From assembly GCA_030040235.1 (NCBI GenBank), contig JASHUC010000032.1, positions 1-7,628 on the forward strand: 7,628 bases of DNA. Direction: 5' to 3'. Source of the stretch: Gammaproteobacteria bacterium (GTDB lineage Bacteria; Pseudomonadota; Gammaproteobacteria; Steroidobacterales; Steroidobacteraceae). The notes below the pieces were generated by a model. The model saw nothing but the letters and a program-made list of their open reading frames with translations, did not search any database and was not told where the DNA came from. Of this stretch, positions 1-5,800 are shown in pieces. Both the position numbers and the translations under genes were made by a program. Every line of letters starts with the position of its first letter. Position 1 is the first letter of the stretch.

Positions 1-149
1 TGCCGGCTTTCCAAGCGACTTTCATCTGTGTCGGCTTGATGACCGCGGCGTCGGCCTGGATCTTCTGGCAGCTATCGGCCGACACGCCCGTGGCGGGCCG
101 CGCCGAGGAAACCGAAGCGGCCGCCGCGAAGACGAACGACTGGACGTAG
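1..149 (+). CDS. MFS transporter, DHA2 (EmrB/QacA-like) family, C-terminal fragment
   Basis: This is the 3' end of a gene that enters from the left edge. Reading in the frame that begins at base 3 gives 48 residues and a TAG at 147-149. The peptide starts PAFQATFICVGLMTAAS, continues as a hydrophobic helix ending IFWQL, and then has a charged, Ala/Glu-rich tail (AEETEAAAAKTNDWT). An F-x-A-T-F-x-C-V-G-L turn followed by a final transmembrane helix and a short polar tail is typical of the last helix of 14-helix DHA2 drug/H+ antiporters. The helix and tail are seen directly; the family is inferred from the similarity of this short end, and the substrate cannot be read from it. It is convergent with the dps-like gene, with 80 bp between the two stop codons. 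It could belong to another MFS subfamily. Confidence 0.72.
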   Translation, partial: PAFQATFICVGLMTAASAWIFWQLSADTPVAGRAEETEAAAAKTNDWT

Positions 150-177
150 TTCTTCGGGCGAGCGACCTGCGGCGGCG

Positions 178-193
178 GGCACATCCCTGTGCC
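178..193. terminator. Hairpin between convergent MFS and dps genes (1 of 2)
   Basis: A perfect 6-bp stem, GGCACA (178-183) with TGTGCC (188-193), encloses a TCCC loop. A flanking G-T pair can extend it. It lies 28 nt past the MFS stop. No T-tract follows on either strand, so it is at best an imperfect intrinsic terminator or an RNA 3'-end stabilising hairpin. Confidence 0.4.
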
Positions 194-206
194 TGACATC
201 GGGCGA

Positions 207-228
207 GCGAGCGCGGACTAGCGCTCGC
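207..228. terminator. Candidate bidirectional terminator hairpin next to the dps stop
   Basis: A perfect 8-bp GC-rich stem, GCGAGCGC (207-214) with GCGCTCGC (221-228), encloses the loop GGACTA. It lies directly after the dps stop codon (230-232 on the minus strand) and 57 nt after the MFS stop. An overlapping alternative hairpin (CTAGCG and CGCTAG around a CTCG loop, 218-233) competes with it. Neither strand shows a T-run after the stem, so termination is inferred from stem strength and the position between convergent genes. Confidence 0.5.
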
Positions 229-229
229 G

Positions 230-754
230 CTAGCGGGGCTCAGCCGCTCGACAGGTCTCGTACAGAAACCACGCTCTGCGCTCCGACTCGTCGATCCAGT
301 TCTCGAGCAGGCTCGCCGTGGCGACATCCCCATGCTCATCGCAGGTGCCGTGCGCCGCGCGCATGCTCCCGGTCAGGCGCCGGTTGTCCTCGCCGAGCTC
401 TGCGAGCATGTCGAGCGGTGTCACGTAGTCCGCGTCGTTGTCGGGGATCCTTCGCAGCCGCTGAATGTGGCCGATCGAGTGGATCGTCGTGCCGCCGATC
501 TTGCGTACCCGCTCGGCGATATCGTCCGTGATGGCGAAGATTTGCTCGGACTGCTCGTCCAGCAGCAGGTGATAGTCCCGAAAGTGCGGGCCCCACATGT
601 GCCAGTGAAAGTTCTTCGTCTTGACGTACAGTGTGAACACGTCCGCAAGCAGTGCATTGAGCGCGCCGCTGATGTCGCGAGTCGCCTCGGAGCTCAGATC
701 GGTCGGGCTCGAGATCAGCGCCTTACGCCGCGCTTTGGCGTCCTCGATACTCAT
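230..754 (-). CDS. dps: Dps/ferritin-like DNA-protection and iron-storage protein
   Basis: The gene encodes a 174-residue protein, close to the usual Dps length (about 155-190). Members form 12-subunit shells that use hydrogen peroxide to oxidise Fe2+, store the mineral and protect DNA in stress. The di-iron site residues align with E. coli Dps H51/H63/D67/D78/E82: H50 in NFHWHMWG, H62 and D66 in DYHLLLDE, and D77 and E81 in TDDIAERVRKIGG. The N-terminus carries K7, R9, R10 and K11 before the first helix, a basic tail like those that bind DNA in some Dps proteins; DNA binding here is inference. The ATG at 754 is chosen because a perfect AGGAGG lies 8 nt upstream (763-768 on the minus strand). 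The open frame continues further upstream, but only antisense to slyD. The gene diverges from slyD and converges on the MFS gene. The family is certain; the exact subfamily (Dps or a Dps-like ferritin) is less so. Confidence 0.93.
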   Translation of the reverse strand: MSIEDAKARRKALISSPTDLSSEATRDISGALNALLADVFTLYVKTKNFHWHMWGPHFRDYHLLLDEQSEQIFAITDDIAERVRKIGGTTIHSIGHIQRLRRIPDNDADYVTPLDMLAELGEDNRRLTGSMRAAHGTCDEHGDVATASLLENWIDESERRAWFLYETCRAAEPR

Positions 755-762
755 CTCCCGGT

Positions 763-768
763 CCTCCT
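763..768 (-). promoter_or_regulatory. Shine-Dalgarno of the dps-like gene
   Basis: A consensus AGGAGG on the minus strand lies 8 nt before the ATG at 754. It fixes the start against the longer open frame reaching to 1090, and suggests strong translation. Confidence 0.8.
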
Positions 769-825
769 CGTTTTGCAGTGGCCCCGCTTCGGCTCGGCGG
801 GCGCGCACACTTCGGTGCAACTCAA

Positions 826-831
826 TATACT
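826..831 (+). promoter_or_regulatory. Possible -10 element for slyD
   Basis: TATACT matches the sigma-70 -10 consensus at 5 of 6 positions and is the only AT-rich patch in the 105-bp dps/slyD intergenic region. It would put transcription start near 838, about 22 nt before the slyD ATG. At 17-nt spacing the -35 position reads GCGCAC, which is poor, so an activator or another sigma factor would be needed if the element is real. I found no convincing promoter for dps on the opposite strand. Confidence 0.3.
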
Positions 832-859
832 GCTCACTCCACAGCTTTGCGAGAAGGCC

Positions 860-1342
860 ATGACGATCAAGCAGGACTCCGTCGTCACGCTGCATTACAC
901 CCTGAAGGACGATGCCGGCGAGGTCATCGACCGTTCCACCACGGGCCATCCGCTGAGCTATTTGCATGGGCGTGGCAACCTGATCCCGGGCCTCGAGCGG
1001 GAGCTTCAGGGAAAAGGCCCCGGCGACAAGCTCAACGTCAGCATTGCGCCGGCGGAAGGCTATGGCGACTACGACGCGAAGCTCGTGCAACAGATTCCGC
1101 GCCGCTCACTCAAGGGCATCGCGAAGGTGACGCCGGGAATGCAGCTGCGCGCCCAGACGGCGCAGGGTCCACGCACGGTCACCGTGACGCAGGTCACCGG
1201 GGACCTCGTGACGGTCGACGGCAATCATCCGCTTGCGGGCAAGAGCCTGAACTTCGAGGTGGAGATCACGGCGGTGCGCGAGGCCACCGCCGAGGAGCTC
1301 GCTCACGGTCACGTGCACGGCCCGGGCGATCACCATCACTGA
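860..1342 (+). CDS. slyD: SlyD-like FKBP-type peptidyl-prolyl cis-trans isomerase
   Basis: The gene encodes a 160-residue cytoplasmic prolyl isomerase and chaperone of the SlyD family. In E. coli, SlyD also feeds nickel to hydrogenase maturation through a His/Cys-rich tail. The FKBP core is at about 1-69 and 130-140, with Y13, D24, the YLHGRGNLIPGLE segment (34-46) and Y68 lining the active-site groove. The insert-in-flap chaperone domain lies between, at about 75-125. The family signature VDGNHPLAGKSLNFEVE (119-135) and the EEL-AHGHVHG run are present. The C-terminus ends HGHVHGPGDHHH. E. coli SlyD is 196 residues with a long His/Cys tail; this one stops after the first His cluster and has no cysteine, so metal binding is probably reduced. 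The ATG at 860 follows a weak ribosome site (GAGAAGG, 851-857). The open frame extends upstream to 332, but that part is antisense to dps. Confidence 0.93.
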   Translation: MTIKQDSVVTLHYTLKDDAGEVIDRSTTGHPLSYLHGRGNLIPGLERELQGKGPGDKLNVSIAPAEGYGDYDAKLVQQIPRRSLKGIAKVTPGMQLRAQTAQGPRTVTVTQVTGDLVTVDGNHPLAGKSLNFEVEITAVREATAEELAHGHVHGPGDHHH

Positions 1343-1365
1343 GGCGCTGCAGACCGTGCAGCGCC
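1343..1365. terminator. Bidirectional terminator hairpin between slyD and the methyltransferase
   Basis: A perfect 9-bp stem, GGCGCTGCA (1343-1351) with TGCAGCGCC (1357-1365), encloses the loop GACCG. It starts at the base after the slyD stop and ends 6 nt before the stop of the convergent methyltransferase. It fills almost the whole 29-bp gap. There is no T-tract on either side, so this is a strong hairpin of terminator shape and position rather than a canonical intrinsic terminator. Confidence 0.65.
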
Positions 1366-1371
1366 GAGCGT

Positions 1372-2010
1372 TCAGGCGACCTTGACGGACAGCTCCGTGC
1401 CGCCCTTGAGCGGCAGCGATAGCGAGCGAAAGCCGTTGGCGGGATCCCGCACGTATTCGAGGTAGTCGGGCTCGGCATTGTCGTTCATGACGAGCCCGCC
1501 GAGCCGCACCTGGGGTGCGACCACCTGCATCACCTGAAAGGAGAGCGACGGCGGGTCGCCCGGCCAGCCATCGATGAGGACGAAATCGACCGGGCCGCCG
1601 AGATCGCGCAGCGTCTCGCGTGCATTGCCCTGGCGGATCTCGACGAGGCTGTCGAGCCCGGCCTCGGCGAGGTTGCGACGCGCCGTCTGGACCTTCTGCG
1701 GCACGAGCTCGGAACCGATGACGACACCGCCGCCGTTGTCGCGCACTGCCGCCGCGAAGTACAGCGTCGAGAAGCCGAGCGAGGTGGCGAACTCGGCGAC
1801 GCGCTGGGCGCGCAGCGCCCTGCACAGCAGATAAATGAGGTCGCCCTGCTCCGGGTAGATGGAGAACCCGAATTCGGCGTACAGATGCGGATCGCGCTGT
1901 CCCGGGTTGCGGCGCGGGCCTCCGTTCGCCGGATAGCTCTGATCCGCCTGCATGCGGGCGATGATCTTGTTCACGCGCGGATCGCGGATTGGGCCGGTCG
2001 CATCAGACAT
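1372..2010 (-). CDS. Class I SAM-dependent O-methyltransferase
   Basis: The gene encodes a 212-residue soluble protein with the order of a class I Rossmann methyltransferase. An N-terminal helical part (1-66) includes YAEFGFSIYPEQGDLIYLL, which often precedes the SAM domain in small O-methyltransferases. Motif I is VAEFATSLGFSTLYFAAAV (71-89). The acidic residue that would bind the SAM ribose is E101 in VIGSEL, followed by a helix starting PQKVQTARRNLAEAGL. D147 is in DFVLIDGWPG, and GGLVMNDNAEPDYLEYVRDP follows. Motif I has Ala75 where many relatives have Gly. The substrate is unknown; relatives act on small phenolic or catechol-like compounds, or are uncharacterised. The start at 2010 is preferred over an in-frame ATG at 2025 because GGAGG (2019-2023, minus strand) lies 8 nt before it and the upstream ATG overlaps that site. 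The gene converges with slyD and diverges from the secreted-protein gene. Confidence 0.88.
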   Translation of the reverse strand: MSDATGPIRDPRVNKIIARMQADQSYPANGGPRRNPGQRDPHLYAEFGFSIYPEQGDLIYLLCRALRAQRVAEFATSLGFSTLYFAAAVRDNGGGVVIGSELVPQKVQTARRNLAEAGLDSLVEIRQGNARETLRDLGGPVDFVLIDGWPGDPPSLSFQVMQVVAPQVRLGGLVMNDNAEPDYLEYVRDPANGFRSLSLPLKGGTELSVKVA

Positions 2011-2018
2011 GGTCGATA

Positions 2019-2023
2019 CCTCC
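2019..2023 (-). promoter_or_regulatory. Shine-Dalgarno deciding the methyltransferase start
   Basis: GGAGG on the minus strand lies 8 nt before the ATG at 2010. The alternative in-frame ATG (2023-2025) overlaps this motif and has no ribosome site of its own, which favours the shorter protein. Confidence 0.75.
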
Positions 2024-2025
2024 AT

Positions 2026-2058
2026 CGATTCCGACAGGTGGGAGCTTACGTCGAATCG
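2026..2058. repeat. Imperfect inverted repeat upstream of the methyltransferase
   Basis: CGATTCCGAC (2026-2035) is complementary to GTCGAATCG (2050-2058) apart from one bulged base, with 14 bp between the arms. It lies 15-48 bp upstream of the methyltransferase ATG. It could be an operator or a hairpin in the 5' leader; no known regulator is recognised from it. Confidence 0.3.
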
Positions 2059-2072
2059 CGCAACCCGTGCAG

Positions 2073-2103
2073 ATTTGCTCGTGAGAGCGCCCCGTGATCA
2101 AAT
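2073..2103. promoter_or_regulatory. Symmetric candidate promoter/operator in the divergent region
   Basis: The arms ATTTGCTC (2073-2080) and GATCAAAT (2096-2103) are complementary at 7 of 8 positions around a 15-bp GC-rich spacer. The same element reads as a weak promoter on both strands. On + it gives TTGCTC, 17 nt, TCAAAT, pointing to the secreted-protein gene. On - it gives TTGATC, 17 nt, GCAAAT, pointing to the methyltransferase. Matches to the sigma-70 hexamers are only 3-4 of 6. This could be overlapping divergent promoters, an operator, or chance. Confidence 0.25.
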
Positions 2104-2151
2104 GACACCGCAACGCTCGCAGCAATTGCACAGCGGATGCAGGGGGGATCC

Positions 2152-2829
2152 ATGACATCGCGAATACGCGCGCTCGTCATGAGCGCGCTGGTCACCGCGA
2201 CGCTCGGCATGACCGGGACAGCGCGCGCTGTGAACATGCAGCAGCTGATGCAGGACACCCAGCGCATGTCGCAGGACGGGACGCGGATGAGCCTCGTCTG
2301 GTGGATTCCGCAGGAATTTTGGGAAATCAGCCTGAGCGCGAATCCTGCGGTCACCCCGGAGGGGCGCGCACAAATACTCAAAGCGCTCGACGATTACACG
2401 ATATTCGTGCTCGTGCGCGCCGAGTCGGGATTTGGAGGTATGACTGCGCTCGGCTCGCGAGAGGATCTGCTGCTCAATTCAAAGCTCGAGATCGGCGGCC
2501 AAGTCATCAGCCCGATTCCTCTCGATTCCGTGTCCGGGGGCGCATACACCATCGTTGCAGGAATGAAGCCGATGTTGGGACGGCTTCTCGGTCAGTTCGG
2601 CCAGCTCATGGAGCTCGTGGTCTATCCGTCCAAAAAGGACGGCAAGCCGATCTTCGACCCGAAGGTCGCGGAAACCTTCACCTACACGCTCTACGAGCAC
2701 ACCTTTACCTGGCACTTGCCCCTCGGAAGTCTGCTGCCGCCCAAGCTCGACCCGCGTACGAAGGAGCAGTTTCCGGGCAACTACCAGTTCAACCCGTACA
2801 CCGGTACCAGGCTGACGGCGGCTCCCTGA
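2152..2829 (+). CDS. Secreted protein of unknown function with signal peptide
   Basis: I do not recognise this family. The 225-residue product begins with a Sec-type signal peptide: basic residues R4 and R6, a hydrophobic stretch at about 7-22 and an AxA cleavage site (ARA, 24-26). The mature part of about 199 residues has no cysteine and no further clear membrane helix, so a soluble periplasmic or exported protein is likely. A tryptophan-rich segment, SLVWWIPQEFWEISL (47-61), is the most distinctive part. A following helix is likely (TPEGRAQILKALDDYTIF), then mixed beta-type sequence, a KKDGKPIFDPKV segment and a Pro-rich C-terminal region (PLGSLLPPKLDPRTKEQ). The ATG at 2152 is preferred because a G-rich ribosome site (AGGGGGG, 2141-2147) precedes it and a clean signal peptide follows; an in-frame ATG at 2137 is too close to that site. 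It diverges from the methyltransferase and converges with the DUF4175-like gene, 13 bp away. Confidence 0.8.
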   Translation: MTSRIRALVMSALVTATLGMTGTARAVNMQQLMQDTQRMSQDGTRMSLVWWIPQEFWEISLSANPAVTPEGRAQILKALDDYTIFVLVRAESGFGGMTALGSREDLLLNSKLEIGGQVISPIPLDSVSGGAYTIVAGMKPMLGRLLGQFGQLMELVVYPSKKDGKPIFDPKVAETFTYTLYEHTFTWHLPLGSLLPPKLDPRTKEQFPGNYQFNPYTGTRLTAAP

Positions 2830-2842
2830 GCACCGGGCTCTG

Positions 2843-5800
2843 CTACTGCGTCTTGCTGAGCCGCCGGTAGTACTCCGACACGGCATCCTGGTAGCCGCTG
2901 GGCACGGGTGGCGTACGGTCGCTGCGAACGTCTGCGATCTGACCGTCTCCGGATTCGTGCCGGAGCTGAAGCTCGAGTTGATCGACCTGGCTCACGACCC
3001 GTCCGTAGAGCTCCTCGACCATCGCGGGATTGCCGGGGAAGCGCCGCGGATCGAGCTTCTGCACGGAGCGGATGAGGTCATCGACCTGCCGCTTGCCTTG
3101 CGCATCATCACCCACCGCGCGCCGCAACCGCCCCAGCTCGTTCATTTCCTGCCGGAAGGTCTTCTCCGGATCCCCTGAGGGCGTGGCGACGGGCGCTGCT
3201 GCGCGGCCGCCGCGATAGGGCCCGTTGTTTCCCGTGTTCCAGGCGCCGTTCACCCAGTCCGCGCGGCCGCCGCCGCCCGCGGAGACGGGTCCGTCGATGC
3301 CGCGGGCAGCCGCCGGATCGAGCGCTGCGAGACGCTGGCGAAGCTGCTGCAGGTCATCGAGCGGATCCTCGGATTGAGGCTTGCCTTGGGCCTTGGCGAG
3401 CGCCCCGGCGGCCTGTCCGAGCTGGTCCTTCAAATTATCGAGCGCCTTCTGGATTTCGCTTTCGCTTGCATCGCCGCGCGCGCCGTAACCCCGGCGCAGC
3501 ATGTCGGCGCTCTGCTGCAACTGCGTTTCGGTGTCCGCCTGGTCGAGATCGCTGAGCGCATCGCGAAGCTTCTCGGCGGCGTCGTGGCTTCGCTGCAGGG
3601 CCTCGCGTTCCGCCTCGCGCATGTGCGCTTGCAGCCGCGCGAGATCGTCCGCGAGCTTCTGGCGGTCATCGATCATCGTCTGCACATCATCGGGTCCCCG
3701 AAGTCCCGGGACGGGCGGCAGATCCGATGGGCCACCGCCGTAGGGTCCGAAACCACGCGGCCCGCCGCCATAGGGACCCAAGTCGCCTGGCCCGGCTCCG
3801 CGCCCGAGCTGTTGCCCGAGCTGCTGCAGGCGCTTGGCCTGGCTGCGCTCCTCGCCGGCCAGGCGGCCGGCCTCGCCTTCAAGCGCGGCGAGCTCACCCT
3901 GCGTTTCCTGCTGCTGCACGCCGCCGAGCGCACGCATGGCTTCGCGCAGCCGTTGCGCCGCCGCCCGGGCGCCCGCTTCGTCGTGCTGGTCGACGGCGCG
4001 GCGCATCGCATCCTCCGCTTGGCGCAGTTGAGCGAGCGCCTGCTGGATGCTCTGGCGTGAAGCCCGGCTGCCCAATCCCTGCGAGCCATTCTGCCCCGAG
4101 CGGCTGCCCGAAGCGCTGCCCGACTCCCCGGAAGAGTCTGCATCCCCTTGCGAGCTGTCACTCCCCTCGCTGCTCCCGGCCTGCTGACCGCGACTTCCTT
4201 GCGCGGCGTTGCGCGCGAGCTGCTCGAGCTGGCGCCGCAACTCATCGGCCTGACGGCGGAGCATCTCCTGCTCCCAGCGCTGCTCGGCGGTCTGCGCCTG
4301 ATTGATCTTGCGCTGTGCGGAGAGCTCATCCTGCCGGCGCGCGAGCTCATCGAGCTTGCGCAAGGCTTCATCCACGGGATCGGCCCCACCGTTCGGGGAA
4401 TTCTGCGACGAGGCGTCCTGGCGCGTCTCGTACTGATTCTTCTGCATGTCGAGCTCGAGATCGAAGAGGCTCGCGAGATCGCGTCCGGCGGAGTTGGGAG
4501 CCCCGCTGCCCGCCCCTCCCCTGCTGCCGAACGCCACCTGGATCTGGCGGAAAGTCGCCTCGGCGCGCAGCAGGTGCTGCAGCGCTTTCTGCTCATCGGG
4601 GAGCGCCGGCTTCCACTGGCCAGCACCGAGCTTGTCGGCCGCAGGGCCCATGGCATCCGCAGCTGCGTTCATCTCCTGCTGGAAGCTGCCGATCGCCTCG
4701 TTGGCCGCCGAGAGATCGCGCAGCTCGATCCGGCCGGCGAGCGAGAGCGACTGCGAGCGCAAGGTGCGCTGAACGTCCGAAAGAAACTTCGCCTGCTCCG
4801 CAGCCTGCTTCGGCGATGGCGTCGTCGAGCCCGCCTGCTGCCAGGTCGCCTGGATGATCTCCTTCTCGCGCTCGGTGATCTGCACCTCACCGTTGCCGAA
4901 CCCGCCCCCGCCTCCCCCCGCCTGCTGCGACTGGGAGAACTCCCGCTCGAAGGGATCGATTTGAATGAAGCCGATGGCCGTGTGGGACTGCGTGCGCGCG
5001 TCCTGCGCCGAGGCATAGAAGCTCACGACATCGCCCGGCACGAGCTTCAAGTTCTCGAGGCTGATGACGGTCGCTCCGCTGGCCTTCTGGAGGCCATCCT
5101 GCTTGAGGAGCTTGACGGTCTTCTCGGGACCGCCGTTCACCGAATAGTGAAGTGAGAAGCCGCTTAGTCCGTAGGCATCCGCCGCCGTAGCGCCGACCGT
5201 CACTTCCTCGATGGGGCTCGCCCGATAGTCGCGCGCCGGCCGCGTGATGGCGACCTCCGGCGGCTTCACCTCTCCGGCCTCGATGAAATAGTCCTCCGAG
5301 ATGCGCAGCGTCTCCCCCCCGCTTCGCACCGCGACATGATAAGCACCGTCGCGCTCGATCTTGATGAGGCCCCGATAGGTATCCGCCGTTGCACCCGCAA
5401 GTGGGATCTGCTGGCCGTCATCCAGCAGGAGCATCCCAGCGTGCATCGGCCGGTCCGTCTGCACTTCGAGCTCCGCCTCGGTGCCCGCGACGGCGCGTAG
5501 ATCTCCACCGTGCGGCACGAGCGTATCCGCAAGCCGCGTCCATGGTGGATAGTGATAGCGAACTCTGATCGCGCTCACGACCGGCACGTCGGCCACTTTG
5601 AGGTGATAGTGAGGCGACCGGAGCGGTCCGACCTGGACGTAGTACTCGAGGTCTTCGGGAATGCCGGCGAACAGAAACTGGAAGCCCGAGCCCTGGGGCT
5701 GCGGCTCCATCGCAATGCGATCCCAACGGGTGGCGTTCTTGTAGCGCGCATAGATGTGCGCCTGATCCGTCTGCAGTCCGAGCGGTAGAGCGGTGATGAG

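Noticed and set aside
22..339. 105-codon minus-strand open frame at the left edge
   Set aside because: It is Ser/Arg-rich shadow sequence that overlaps the MFS end antisense and the dps 3' end out of frame, and it runs through the hairpins.
332..859. Upstream in-frame extension of slyD
   Set aside because: It is antisense to dps. The SlyD family begins at the ATG at 860, and nothing in the extension resembles a domain.
755..1090. Upstream in-frame extension of the dps-like gene
   Set aside because: It is antisense to slyD. The AGGAGG at 763-768 and family length fix the start at 754.
1106..1825. 239-codon minus-strand open frame across the slyD/methyltransferase junction
   Set aside because: It is out of frame with the methyltransferase and antisense to slyD, and its composition is that of a shadow frame.
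2828..2840. GAGC...GCTC hairpin between the secreted-protein gene and the DUF4175-like gene
   Set aside because: The stem is only 4 bp with a 5-nt loop and no T-tract; this is expected by chance in GC-rich sequence.
4148..5155. 335-codon open frame on the + strand, with similar long ones at 3374-4060 and 5810-6676
   Set aside because: They lie fully antisense to the DUF4175-like gene. Their Leu/Arg/Ala-rich products are what the GC-rich complementary strand of Gln/Ala/Arg codons yields, with no domain and no ribosome site.
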